A DNA stretch of 64,000 nucleotides from Eutrigla gurnardus (taxonomy: Eukaryota; Chordata; Actinopteri; Perciformes; Triglidae), in the NCBI GenBank assembly GCA_963514095.1, contig OY741268.1, positions 10,191,300 to 10,255,299 on the forward strand. The letters run 5' to 3'. The translations under genes were made by a program, and so were the position numbers. A model generated the notes under the pieces. That model was not told where the DNA came from. It did no database searches and saw only the letters and a list, made by a program, of their open reading frames with translations. Of this stretch, positions 30,929 to 43,034 are shown one piece after another (the stretch's first letter is position 1; every line of letters begins with the position of its first letter).

Positions 30929-31840
30929 GACGCCAATTTAAAACTACCTAGCTGCAAGGTATCTTCCAAGCACCTGCCGGGTGTTCTCCCACTGATCTCC
31001 ACGCAGATCCTCCACCTACCGGCTTTTGTAACGCTCTGCCGTAAAGCAGGTCAAATTTGTAGTCTCATTAGAACTACAAAACCACTACCCGACGAGGCAA
31101 AGTTACATAGTGAGGTTACAGCCAATAGAGGGCCGCAGAGCGAATGTGGAAGTGCTGTTCACCTGGTTTTGAGGTGATGAACCACTGAAACTATTTTGGA
31201 AACATTATTTTAAGGCACTAAAAACTCTTTAGTTTAGTGCTTTAATAATGACATTCAATTTATGTGATCCAGTTCCAATATTTCACATGCTGGCTCATTG
31301 CCATGGTTTGTGGGCACACACACACAGGATAATTGAACTGAGCTAACATTAACGTTAATATGAGGTATTATTGGTGCAAAAGGTTTGAGGACCTGTAACA
31401 GCGTAATTTGTAGTTGTGACAGTGATTGTGTACGTGTATCAGTAAATTTGAAGTCACAGACTCTAGGACTTGTGTTTTTTTCTATGCACAAATTCAAAAC
31501 TTACACATTCACAGATTAAAAACCTGACACGCTCACATTTTTGCTCCTATGGTTGTGGTATATTGTGTATTGTTGTAGTATATATGGTGCAAAACATATT
31601 TGTGTACCTGTATCAAACAATGTGAAGTTGTGGACAGAATTTGAATATGTGCAAATCTGAACGTGAACTTATGCAATAAATGTTCAATGTATGTAAAATA
31701 ATTTCTCACGAAAATATTTGTGAATTTTAAAACACAAATCGTACACCTGCTCGAATCTTCCCCACGAGTCACAGATTCTCTTTCCTTCAACAACAAATCA
31801 CAAATCGCGCCCTCCACTGAGATATATGGTGCAAAACAAT
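30929..31840. other. Unassigned region with weak internal repeats
   Basis: Two related segments (around 31370-31450 and 31580-31640) share ATGGTGCAAAA and GTACCTGTATCA-like words. No family or gene recognised. Confidence 0.4.
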
Positions 31841-31869
31841 CTGTGCATTCAGTCTATGGTGCAAAAGGA

Positions 31870-32960
31870 TGGGTGCTGATCTAAGAGCGACTGATCGAAG
31901 AAGGGAGAAGGGGATGAAGAGTTCCCGCTGGTGGATTCAGCACATGCCTAACTAAGTAACAGCAGCAGAGACAGCGATATAGGCAACTTTCAAGGTAGGT
32001 TGTGTCTTTAACCACATAAATAAACAAACCCTGAAAGCTGAGAATTATAGCGTCATGTCACTTTTCCTCTGTTTTGCTAACCCTCATCCCGGCCGTGTGC
32101 ATTTGTTCTCAATGAATCTATATTTTTACATTTACATTTAGGGCATTTAGCAGACGCTTTTGTCCAAAGCGACTTACAATAAGTACATTTGTCAAAAGAA
32201 AGAAACCACAACATATCATCATATACTGTATACGTATGTGTGTTTTGTCTTATCTGTCATAAACGATCGTGGTGCCACTGAGAGGACAGCTGTGACCCCG
32301 GGTCAGATCGGCTCATGCAGGTCTAGTTTGCAGACAACAGATGTGGAAGGAAGAGAGTCGGATTCATATAACTTATATGCTGTTTTAAAAGACAATTCTT
32401 TCTAGGTTTAAAACATGGATCTATAAAAAGACTAGTTAATATCTATGCTTGAAAGATGGCAACGTAGTAAAGTAAATTACTCCTATTCTCCTCTGCCTTC
32501 TAGGAAAATGATAGATCCTGGTGTTTCACCTCAGGTGAGTCTCATGTGGGTATAGGCTAATGGAACTTTAAACAAATTAGTACACCAAGACAGTTGTTTT
32601 ATTTTTCTTAAATGCATATTTGACAAACTATTGTTTAGGACTCTTGTACGTTACATTCAATTTAATTTTCACATTTCAAAATCACCAGAACACAAACATT
32701 GAAACAGCAGTCCGCATACTTTTGAGCTACATAGCAAATGAGACTGGAGCTCGGACAGGAGCTGTGTCCTGTGTTTCTATTCAGGATCACTGCCAGGAGA
32801 AACAGATGTATTTCAGATGTATAGTTTATGGGGGCGGGACTAGATAAGCCTCGGCTTCTCCCGCTTTCCCTTTCGGCCATGTTTATTCAAGTTTACTGTG
32901 TGAGCAATATGTGTGATGATGATTTAATGTACATGCCCGAAATAAACAAATAAATAAATA
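31870..32960 (+). CDS. Candidate small spliced gene, about 61 residues
   Basis: A possible 5' non-coding exon ends at AAG/GTAGGT near 31996. A 31-bp exon (32504-32534) lies between a pyrimidine-rich CTAG acceptor and GTGAGT donor and begins coding at ATG 32508 (MIDPGVSPQ). The next exon (32689-32847) continues in phase: NTNIETAVRILLSYIANETG, then CVSIQDHCQEKQMYF, stop at 32847. A polyadenylation-like AATAAA cluster follows at about 32941. No domain is recognised and there is no signal peptide or membrane segment. The splice logic and phase agreement are seen; expression is unknown. A decayed transposon exon is an alternative. Confidence 0.4.
32127..32195 (+). repeat. Dispersed fish repeat (CATTTAGCAGACGCTTT type)
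   Basis: TTACATTTAGGGCATTTAGC, CAGACGCTTTTGTCCAAAGC and GACTTACAATAAGTACATT form a motif scattered in many teleost genomes. It lies in the proposed first intron of the small gene. Confidence 0.6.
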
Positions 32961-33087
32961 GTTAGGTCCATCTATTTGGATACTGACACACTAGCTCACC
33001 TGTTTACTGGTATCTATTCAAATTACAGTAATAGAGTAGAATAGTATAGTAGTGCTGTTGAGGTAGCAGTATCATATAATCTAGGTG

Positions 33088-33402
33088 GTTGAGACTAGGC
33101 TCGTTCTAGATGAACCAGGCCTGTGCAGAATCAATCGCCGGCGATCACTGCACAATGCATGCCGGTTTGTTTGGGCGGATCTACCGGGGTGGCATAGGGT
33201 GGCAAATGCCACCCTAAAAGAAAGCCTTGCCACCCCAGTTGGCAGCAATGAATTACAAGAAAAGTTATGGCCGATTTGACATTTACGCGCGGGAATCTCC
33301 AATCTCCGACTGCAGTCAATGCAGCACGAGATAACATCAGAGTGGCCGGCAAGAGACTAGGCTCGTTGGAGTTGAGCCAGGCCTGCATAGAATCAATCGC
33401 TC
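33088..33402 (+). repeat. Pair of ~47-bp direct repeats 266 bp apart
   Basis: GACTAGGCTCGTT...GCCAGGCCTG...AGAATCAATCGC occurs at 33090-33136 and again at 33356-33402 with several changes. Between them is an inverted motif GGGTGGCA...TGCCACCC (33190-33217). The structure suggests a decayed element; the family is unknown. Confidence 0.5.
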
Positions 33403-34430
33403 CGATTTGATCCCGACTTGCTCTGACGTCATGAACATGTGGGCAACGATAATCTCACAAGATCAAGGTTTTTAGAGCCAGGCGCCACAGTTGCTCTCAA
33501 CTGACTGCAAGCCCCGGGGCATGATGGGAAACGCCTGGCTCTCGCCTCATCTACGAGCTGATTGGCTCTTAGTTTTGACAACAAGCAGCACCTAAAGTAG
33601 AAAATGCAAATTCCCTGAGCGAGTTTATTTTAGATCATTTAACGCTAGATCGTGGGCTGTTAGTCTCATGTTGTGTAATTAAAGTTAAATTTGTTAAAAA
33701 TCTCATGTGGTTGATAATAATAATAATCACACTAATGGCAATAAAAGAGGTTATTTATGTAGACATTATCAAAACGAGCATTACCCTACGGTGTGCTTTA
33801 AGAGGCAGAAATAAAAAACCCAGATACACTTTTAATACAGTATAACTGTCAAACTTCACTTATGTGCAGTATTCTATGATACTACCTTAACAGCAGATAC
33901 ACTACTATACCGTATAGTGTTTTATATACATACATTATTACATTATTAATACATTACTAATATTTATTGGCATTATTTTATACTTTATATTTGTATACTT
34001 ATTTGACTATTTCTTTCTTTCCTGACTCTAATGGAGCAACTGCAGCTGTACATTTTCCAGAGGGGTTACTAAAGTATTCTGATTCTGATTTCCACAGATA
34101 TTTATGAACAAATATCAATACATTTGAGTGTGGTTGCAAACTACAGACAGCCTACAGAACGCGTCTAACAGGATGTAACTTTTGACTTCCTGTCAAATTT
34201 TCGAAGGCCGATGGAAACTAGCCTTGTTCAGGATGGTCTTGACTTAGACTTGACTTGACTTATCCCGCCGACCAGAGCTGCAGGTGTCTGAGGGGGTGGG
34301 CTATTAAAGAGACTGTAGCCAAACGCCGTCAAGTTGGACAACAAAGTTAACGTGACGATGGCGGCTCTCGCGGCATTTGCCTTCTTAGTTGCAGACGGAG
34401 TGGAACACAGCAGCAAACCAAACCAAAGAG
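33403..34430. other. Unassigned region with one short hairpin
   Basis: An 11-bp perfect inverted repeat AGAGCCAGGCG (33474-33484) and CGCCTGGCTCT (33532-33542) is the only structure. A short ATG frame at 34358 (MAALAAFAFLVADG) runs into the following AT repeat. Confidence 0.4.
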
Positions 34431-34495
34431 GATATATATATATATATATATACTGTATATATATAAACACACAAACACACACACACACACAGGCA
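34431..34495. repeat. (TA)n and (CA)n compound microsatellite
   Basis: TA repeat from 34431 to 34464 followed by an ACAC run to about 34491. Confidence 0.9.
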
Positions 34496-35809
34496 ACATG
34501 TGGAAATAAATGAATGATATCCCATGTACAGGAAGACACTTTTTTTCAGTATATTTGTATTATCATTCTATGTTTGTATTAACCAGACCTCACATCATAT
34601 AAATAGGCCTACTCACAACACAATGCACAGAACTTTAGATCAAGCCATGAGATCAAACTGACCAAAATAAAAAGGCAAATCATTTCACCACAAGGTGGCC
34701 GCCGAGTTAAAGTTAAGTTAAGTAGTAGTTAAGTAAAGTGTAAGAGGCATTCAACTTTGGTAGGAATAGTTATTTTGTTTTGTTCAAAAACCTTGAGGGT
34801 TCCAGCTTTAAAGCTCCCAAAAAATAATGTAATTGTAGTCTTGCTTTTTGACACGTGTGTGAAAACCCTGATGACTAAACAAAGCTTGTTATCAAACTGC
34901 GATGATGAACCAGGAGAAGAGAAGACATTTAACTAGTTATTGTTCTCATGATAGAACATAGTGACTCCCTCTGCTTGCAGTCGCTCCCAAACCACAGTGG
35001 AAAAGTTTATTCTGCTGCATGGTTTTGGTATGTTATGGTTCAAATTGGCTAATTGCAAACAAACTGTGGCTTGTAAACACAATTAACATGGCCTCCTTAA
35101 GTAGCTTGTTTACTGTGTGGAGTTTGGGTTACCTGACATCTTGCCAGGTTAGAGGTTTTGGCAGTGGTGGGGAGTCTAAACACATTGTGATTCCAGTCTT
35201 TCCATCTTTAGTTGAGCATATTAGATTTAACTATCTTTTTGCTGTGGTTTTCCATATAAAAAATCATCAGTTGAGGACCTTCTGGCCATGGGATGTCAGT
35301 AAATGAACAATTTAAACTAGATCACTTTGGGGTGTTTTCTACACTGCTCTTTTAAATAAAACATTAGATGCAATTTATTTGGATGTTTTATGGAAAGTTT
35401 AGTAACAACAACAATGCCAGGTAAGTAGAAAATAAAAATGTAATATTCGCAATCTGCAAGATTTGTAAGCAGAGAACAGGCTGAAAGTCAGCACAGCCAG
35501 AGAAGTATGTATTGACTGTTTCGAGCTCGAAAGATGAAGGTTGTCACCAGTGAGCAGTAGTCTCCCTCTGCTCACTGGCGAGTTGAATACTCTCAGATTT
35601 GACGGATGAGCCTATATTCTTAGAACGAGGAACTCAAACTAAGAGCACAGCAAACTCCATCTGGAATTGTCATTACACTCTAACTGCCATGCTACTTTCT
35701 GTTGTGATTCTTCAGCATTTCTATTCATCTTTATGTCCCTTACTGTTGAAACATGTGACCCAACCAGCCAGATCCCATTTGAAATAGATAGTTCCTTTTA
35801 AATTGCTCG
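34496..35809. other. No gene recognised
   Basis: AT-rich. A perfect hairpin CCAGTGAGCAG (35547-35557) / CTGCTCACTGG (35568-35578) with a 10-nt loop is the only clear structure. Confidence 0.5.
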
Positions 35810-35813
35810 CATG

Positions 35814-36647
35814 TGTGACGGATGTGGCTCGTGTTGAAACTTCGCTCATCAGTTGCTCCACAAACCACAGATGACGACCAGGTGGATAACAGGACTTTTA
35901 TTCTGCAACACAGCATTTTTCCAGTGAGGAATGACGAGGGAATCTTCAGTCATGGGATACACACACATTGAAATGCTTCGTCATACTGAGTTTTCTTTTA
36001 ACTAAAAAGAATACAAATCGAATGTTTCAACACAAAACAGCATTATTGAACCTTGCTGTGATCGTATAGTGGATATATTGTGTGCAAACTACATCACATT
36101 ACAATGAAGGTGAACATAAATAACATGACAGCATTCACAGTTAACAGGCTAGTCAAAATCTTAAGCTAGTGAGGATAACGTGGGCCTTTTCAACCAACGG
36201 GTAAAAAGGCAACTCACACCAAAACAAAACAGTCATACAATTTGTAACATGAACATTTGACAACAAAATATATTACATGCAACACAGCGTTTTTCCAGTG
36301 AGGAATGACGAGGGAATCTTCAGTCATGGGATACACTCTATGAATGAGTACAATTAAGCTAGTTTAGCTGAATATAAGGTTAACTTAATCACTGAATATT
36401 TTTGGAAACTAACATCATATATTGTGCTCAAAGCAGTTAGCCCAAATCATGACAAGGACATTACGCTGTAAAATATAAAGTGCGAACATTCAAAACTACA
36501 TTTTCCCAGACTACACAGAATTAGCCGTCTTACCACATTGAAATGCTTCGTCATACTGAGTTTTCCCTCGCCACCGCCGCGCCACTAGATGGCAGTGTTG
36601 CGCCTATTGCAGGTATGATTTAACATACATAATATTACTCCGTTACA
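35814..36647 (-). repeat. 3' LTR of the Ty3/gypsy element
   Basis: On the minus strand it begins TGTAACGG and ends CCGTCACA, giving matched inverted termini. A purine run (AAGGGGGGTGTA on the minus strand, 36648-36659) abuts its start as the polypurine tract. Contains the uninterrupted site GGATATATTGTGTG (36069-36082) where the other LTR carries the Harbinger. Confidence 0.9.
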
Positions 36648-36988
36648 TACACCCCCCTTAAATTATGCCAAATATGGGCAACATTCTCTAAATAAAACTC
36701 TTTCCAAAGGTAAAAAAAAAACTGCATGGATCTTGAGCACCGATGTACAAAAAGAGACAATGTCAGAATTTCTTCCATAAGAAGTGTGTGAGGACAGGGT
36801 GGTACCAAAACCTGCACTCATCACAGTCAGCAGAGATGCCATCTACATCTCATAAACTCGTACATATCTATGCTTTGTCGGCATGGAGTAGAACATATCA
36901 CACCTCCCTTGAGCGAAGACAAAAGAAAATGGAGAAAAGAAAAAAAAAAAAAAAAGTGACCTCTAGCCACAAAACCCCATTAGCTGCC

Positions 36989-39900
36989 CTACACACAAAT
37001 TGCCAAAGTGGGTGACATGGAGACAACCACAGACCCCTTCATAGATTCAGTATCCCCCACAAATCTCTGGCCCGACATCTCACAAACGAGCCTATTTGGA
37101 CACTTAATGGTCCTGCCATACCTCGTGGAAACTGCAGGTGCACCTGTGGTCTGTGGGTGTGTACAAACTACCTCTACCAACTCAACATCAACTGGGGACA
37201 GCTGGATATCTGAGGCTACAGACACATCAACAGGCAAACAAGTCTCATCTTGCCCTGAATCTGACAATAAGTCAGAATCTGCATGAGCGGCAAGATCATG
37301 GTCAGAGTTGTGAGAGGCACTGTCCAACAGCTCCTATGCCCGGCCTTCCTCCATGACAACCACTAATGAAGCGCGGTCGAGATCACTTACCGCTACTGCT
37401 TGTACAGGGGACTGTATGAGCCAGTTCATGGTTCGTGATCGGGCATCCTCCTGATCAGCCACGATGGAGCTCTGGCCACTTCTACTGAGCGTGTCAAACT
37501 GTGGTTCGCCAGAAACCGTTTGACGTTCAGTTTGCTCAGGGAATGTCAGGAAGTCAACCGGGAGCAGCATGTTCCTGTGCACAACCTTCACTTTTCCTGA
37601 GACTTTGTCTCGGATCCTGTACACATTAAGGCCAGACCTCACAGACACCACCTCGAAAGGGGTTGAATCCCACCGGTCTGAAACCTTTTTCTTGCCTTTT
37701 TCACCACGATTGGCAAGCAGCACTCTATCACCCACAGCCAACGGCAAACCTTTGATTCTGCGATTGTAGATTTTGGCGTGGCGATCTTGCTCACCAAGAG
37801 CATGCTGCTGAGCAATCCGCGCGGCCTCAGAGAGATCTCTCCTCAGATGGTGCACAAACTCATGGTGGCTGACAACGTCGGGATTTCCAAGAACATGATG
37901 GAACATGATGTCAACAGGCAAGCGAGGGACCCGTCCAAACATTAAGTAAAATGGAGCAAAGCCCGTTGTCTCATGCACTGTGCAGTTATAGCAGAAAGTC
38001 AACATCTGGAGCATCTGCGGCCACCTGGATTTGCACTCAGATGGAAGAGTCCTTATCATGCCACCGAGAGTCCTGTTGAATCTTTCAGTGATCCCATTGC
38101 CCATTGGATGATACGGCGTTGAATGGGACTTGTGCACACCTGCCATCCCAAGAAGATCTTTGATTAGCCTGCTCTCAAAGTTAGCCCCCTGGTCTGAGTG
38201 GATTCGTTTGGGGAACCCGTAGACACAGAAAAACTTGTCCCATAAACAGCGAGCAACCTGCTTTGCAGACTGGTTTCTACAGGGAAAGGCTAGCGGTAGC
38301 TTTGAGAAATGGTCGGTCACAACAAGAACGTCAGTTGTCTTCTTGTCACTTGATTCTGCAGTCCAAAAATCGATGCACACTAGCTCCATAGGAGCTGTGG
38401 TGCGGATGTTCTCAAGAGGAGCTCGGGCGTTCGGCTCGGGAGTTTTCCCTAAGATGCATCTCTGACAGTGTTTCACATGATTAACCACATCCTTCTCCAT
38501 TCCTGTCCAGAAGAAACGTTCACTGGCTAGAGAGAGGGTTCTTGAACGGCCCTGGTGACCAGCGCTATCATGAACACCACGCAGGACTTGTCGCTTCAGG
38601 GACTCGGGTATGACAAACTGAAAGACCTTTTTATTCATATGACGATCCCTCTTCACTCGGTAAAGAATCCCATTACGCACCTTCAACTTCTCCCAGTGCT
38701 TCAACAGCCTGAGTACACAGCTTGACTCTGCCATCCTTTCCTTCTTGTCTGGTTTCCTATGCCGCTGAACGTAGAAGAGGGCTCTGCTAACTGTAGAGTC
38801 CTGCTGCTGCAAGTTACACAACTGACTGTGCGGGATGATGGTGGATGGGTCTTCCTCTGGCAGTTGCAGTGAAGATGGGCTTGCACCAGACAGACGAGAG
38901 ACACCACCAGCACGATGGGCATCCAAAACTGCTGACACCTCCTCAGCATCGATGGCACCTCCAGATGGCAGGCAAGTACCTCTTTCCGAGCTAAGATCCC
39001 CATCTCCTGTATCCTCAGCATCTTGGACGGCCTGGCAGTTGTTGGTAAGTCGGAACGCATCCTGTACTGTCCCAGTAACAACTCCATTGACCTCATCCAA
39101 CAAAGACAGGTAAGGCTCTTTCACCAGGCGATGGCTAATGCAAGACTGGACAAAGGGTTCACGACTCAGAGCATCAGCAACAGTGTTCTTTGGCCTTGGG
39201 ACATATTTCAGGTCAAAGTCGTATGCCGCGAGTTTTGCAACCCATCTCTGTTCGCAAGCATCCAACCTGGGTTTGGTCAAAACATAGGTCAAGGGGTTGT
39301 TATGAGACCATGCTGTAAAATGCCTTCCTTTTAACCAGTGAGAGAACTTGTCACATATAGCCCACTTCAGAGCAAGAAATTCTAGCCTGTGTGCTGGGTA
39401 GTTAAACTGGGCATGTGACAGTGTTTTGCTGGCAAAAGCGACTGGCCTTGCGACTTTATCACCAGGCTGAAGCTGAGATAGGACTGCCCCAATCCCATCA
39501 AAAGACGCGTCAACAGCGAGAATGAAGGGCTCTGCGAAGTCAGGATGTGCTAGTGTCACACTGTGGGACAGATCGTGCTTCAAAGTGTCAAAGGCATCCC
39601 TACACTCAGGTGTCCAGTCATCCGCTGAAAGTTTGAGATGATTGCGGCGCTTCCTTCCATGCTGTTTCTTTTGACGGACTTTCCCGCCAGTCTTCTGTTC
39701 TGAGAGCAGCTTAAAAAGGGGTCTTGCCTTAGTGGAGCAGTCTTCGATAAAGTGCTGATAGTACAGCACCATTCCCAAGAACGACCTAATTTTCTTTTGA
39801 GAAGGAGTGACACCATCACCCTCCATCAGATCAGACACCTGTACCCGGTTAATAGATTCAACCTTTCCAGGGTCCGTCTGCACTCCTGATTCTGAAATAA

Positions 39901-40378
39901 CATGTCCAAGAAATTTAACAGATCTCTGGAGAAAGTGGCATTTCTTTGGTGCCAGCTTGAGATTGTGGTTCTTCAAGCGGGAGAACACCATCTCCAGGCG
40001 CTCAAGCGCTATCTGTTCAGTGGGACCAAAGACCATGAGATCATCCAAATAACACAAGAGGCTTGAGAAATTCTGATCCCCAAAAATAGAGAGCATCATG
40101 CGCATGAATGTAGCCGGGCTATTAGAGAGACCCTGAGGCATCCGGTTGTATTCATGCAAGCCAAACGGGGAAGAGAAAGCAGTGAACTTTCTGTGATCTT
40201 CATGCAGAGGCACATTGTAAAAGCCGGAGGTAAGATCCATGGTAGAGAAGAAGGCATTTCCACCCAGTGCAGCAAGAGCATCAGCTTGGTGCGGCAGAGG
40301 GTGCGCATCCTTCACTGTCCTCGCGTTGAGCCACCTGAAGTCCGTGCAGATACGCAGATCCCCATTTTTCTTCCACAC
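36989..40378 (-). pseudogene. pol: Ty3/gypsy pol: RT, RNase H, integrase
   Basis: The main catalytic frame. RT: VWKKNGDLRICTDFRWLN, FSTMDLTSGFYNVPL, MPQGLSNSPATFMRMM, and intact YLDD in LLCYLDDLMVFG. RNase H: ILAVDASFDGIGAVLS, but the later Asp is His (WSHNNPLTY where DNNPLTY is usual). Integrase: HQGRSRTLSL, zinc-type HCQRCILGK, then CIDFW (Asp), IHSDQGANFES (Asp), GNGITERFNRTL (Glu), all present. An in-frame TAG at 37334-37336 precedes the last 115 codons, which end in the RYGRTIKCPNRLV tail. The join to the upstream frame near 40390 is also broken. Confidence 0.9.
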
Positions 40379-41655
40379 GAGGACCAGGATTTGCTAATAA
40401 TGCCCTTTTCTTCCATGTTATTGAGAGCTGTTCTTAGCTTCTCATAGTTGTTTGGCGGAACTCTGCGGTAAGGCAGACGAAACAGCCTCTCATCTACAAG
40501 ATGTATCTTGTGCACAAAGTCAGATGCCTCTCCACAGTCCATCTTATGTCGTGAGAAGATCGGCTCATGCTTCTCTATGATCTGACAAAGCCTATCCCTC
40601 CACAGGTCAGAAACAGCACATGCATCCAGGTCCAGATCCTGAAGGCCAAGCTTGTCCAGTGCTTTCTTGATGTCCTCCTTGGATCTCGGCTTCACAGCAT
40701 CAGAGACAGATTGAGCGTGAACTTGGATGTGATCAGGTTGAGACAGATCTTCAACAGCGACACAAGGAAACACAACTGCCAGTTTCGTGTTCCTCTTCAG
40801 CACTATAGGCTCACTAGTTGGGTTGATTATTTTCATGGGCAGACATCGATCGCCCCACATTGGCGTGACAATCCTACCAACTAAAATTTTTCTGGGCCTG
40901 CATCTCGCTTGTGTAGGTTCAACAATCAACGTACTCCCAACTGACATGTGTGCTGAATCAGGGAGCTTTCCCCATACCAGATTCTCACTATGTGGCTGTA
41001 GCGTCACGCACCGTTGTAACTTCAATGTGCCAACTATGTCAGGCACCATGTCACCTTTCCATCTCTCTGTGTTTGAAATGAGAGAGAAAAAGCGATGGCT
41101 GTCTTCATCGTTAATACTACTGGGCTCCGACATGAGTCGCCAATAGCCAGCAGTCTTCCTCATCAGTTGGAGAATCCTTTTTATGGCGTTGCTGCCAAGG
41201 ATCATTTCATCAGTCTGACCAGGAACCACAAACATAGGGACAACCATCTTACACTCATACACTTCAATTTCCACATCACATACTGCTGAAGGCGTGACCT
41301 GATGACCCCCACATCCAATAATGACAACATCATCTGCAGAATGTCGCCGTATATCTGGGTTATGCTGCACGAGGCGCTCTACAGCTGGCTCACTCAGCGT
41401 GCAGCCAGTTGAGCCACTATCTATCATAGCCTTCAGGGTGACATTAGCCACGGTGACATCAGTATAAAATAAACTGTCTGACTTCTGAATTCTGTGTGTG
41501 CCCTGGAATATAACAGTCCTGTCTGAGCCCAATCTGTAACTGAATGACTCAAAAATGGATTCAAAATCCTCACCATCACTGTTGGGAGACCCACTAATAG
41601 GATCTGCACCGTCCTCCCCTGGATGCAGATCTGTTAGTTTCCCGACCCTAGACAT
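40312..41655 (-). pseudogene. pol: Ty3/gypsy pol N-terminus: aspartic protease and RT start
   Basis: From ATG 41655 (MSRVGKLTDLHPG) the frame carries the aspartic protease motif LKAMIDSGSTGCTLSEPAV and VVIIGCGGHQV, then a linker and the beginning of RT (RLPYRRVPPNNYEKLR, MEEKGIISKS). Directly after IISKS a short deletion removes several residues of the usual KSSSPWASP-type region and shifts the frame, separating this piece from the frame ending at 36989. It overlaps the gag frame by 22 bases, so gag and pol are in different frames. Confidence 0.87.
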
Positions 41656-43034
41656 GGGCTGGATGTCGGTTGTACAGGACAGCTGCGTCTGGAATGATCA
41701 GCGGAGAAACACTGGAAGCAAAGTCTCTTCTCACGGCAATGAGTGACAGCAGAATGGCCAGTATCACCACAGATAGCACAAGGCAGGACATTCAGACCCT
41801 CAATCCTGGGGAGTTTCGACCGAAGCTGCCTGCCAGTATTGTTCCGGGGAGGGACAGATTTGTCCAGCAGAACTTTCTCCAGCATGGTAATGACACGTTC
41901 AAGAGCAGCTGAGTCATTCGTCTTGGCTGTGTGAGTGTCTAGAGAATCAGGTTGGGGCACAGCAGTGGGGAGCACCTCAACCCTGTTCATATACACATTC
42001 TCGATGGGCTTCCTACTCACGTCAGTGGCAGGAGCACCCCTTGAACCCATCTCTGCGTGGTACTCATCCAGCACTTCCTGGACCTCTACTGCAGCCCACT
42101 TGTCAATGGTCTTTGACCTGAATGTCATGGCAAGCTCTTTGGAGGGACAGTTCTTAATAAACATACGTGTCAATTCCAGGCTTGGGCAGTGTAGCTCTTT
42201 ACCCTGTTCCTTGAGGCGGTCAGCAGCAACATCTGCAGCTTGGTTGAGCCTCAGCCAGTAGTCGTATGCATCCTCACAAGGCTTCGGCAGTGTAGTGTAG
42301 AAATCTGCTAGGGGAAGGGGTGAATAGGGGACAGCAACGAAATGCTTACGGAGGAGAGCATAAATCGCATCTGGATTCTGTGCAACATTAATGCCACTGT
42401 TCCTCATTCCGAACTTCACAACATCCTTAGCTCGACCCCTTAGATGAATGAGAATTTCTTCTGCCTGCTGCTCCGTACTGACATTTGTCCTCTTTATGTA
42501 GTCTTTCATCAGAACCTCAAACTCATGCACATCCACTGTGTCTGTGCTATCTCCCCTGAATGTAGTGGGTTCCTTCACCTTCCTATGAGCAACAAACCGG
42601 ACTTGTGACATGTCCAGACCATGTGAAGACATGTAAATGGGCATGCTGGTGGGCATGTCGTGCACATTTGACGTACTCGGTGTAGGCGCACTATGTACTG
42701 GGCTGAGGTGTGCAACTATACTATCTGCCAGCTGCTGGCCAATATTTCTAATTAAGTCGCTCAGCCCACTGACAACTTCCGGTGACTGTAGAATAGGGTT
42801 TGGCGTGGATGAAGCAGTAACCTGTGTGTTAGGTGCAGGTACAGTGTGGTGACTCTGAGAAGGAACCCTGACCCCACTGACTGAAGGAGCCTCTGCCGGA
42901 ACCTGCCCATCTCCCACACCACTAACACCACCTCCAAGAACAGGACTGTTGAACTGCAACACCATAGGACTTCCCCTACCTCTACCAATATTCCCAGTAA
43001 AAGGTGTACTAGTCTTATCTCGTATGAAGCTCAT
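41634..43034 (-). CDS. gag: Ty3/gypsy gag
   Basis: About 466 codons from ATG 43034 (MSFIRDKTSTPF), apparently intact. The N-terminal third is Pro/Ser-rich, the middle (PTTFRGDSTDTVDVHEFEVL, RGRAKDVVKFGMRN) is the capsid-like retrotransposon gag domain, and the C-terminus has two Cys/His knuckles: CAICGDTGHSAVTHC and CFQCFSADHSRRSCP. It makes the virus-like particle and packages RNA. Overlap with pol by 22 bases suggests frameshift expression. Confidence 0.88.
   Translation of the reverse strand: MSFIRDKTSTPFTGNIGRGRGSPMVLQFNSPVLGGGVSGVGDGQVPAEAPSVSGVRVPSQSHHTVPAPNTQVTASSTPNPILQSPEVVSGLSDLIRNIGQQLADSIVAHLSPVHSAPTPSTSNVHDMPTSMPIYMSSHGLDMSQVRFVAHRKVKEPTTFRGDSTDTVDVHEFEVLMKDYIKRTNVSTEQQAEEILIHLRGRAKDVVKFGMRNSGINVAQNPDAIYALLRKHFVAVPYSPLPLADFYTTLPKPCEDAYDYWLRLNQAADVAADRLKEQGKELHCPSLELTRMFIKNCPSKELAMTFRSKTIDKWAAVEVQEVLDEYHAEMGSRGAPATDVSRKPIENVYMNRVEVLPTAVPQPDSLDTHTAKTNDSAALERVITMLEKVLLDKSVPPRNNTGRQLRSKLPRIEGLNVLPCAICGDTGHSAVTHCREKRLCFQCFSADHSRRSCPVQPTSSPCLGSGN

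Noticed and set aside
34358..34431. ATG frame MAALAAFAFLVADG
   Set aside because: Runs straight into a TA microsatellite with no splice donor; too short to support as an exon.
36485..36515. ZNF143-like ACTACATTTTCCCAGACTACA in the gypsy LTR
   Set aside because: One extra T in the core and no matching downstream half; weaker than the site at 51821.
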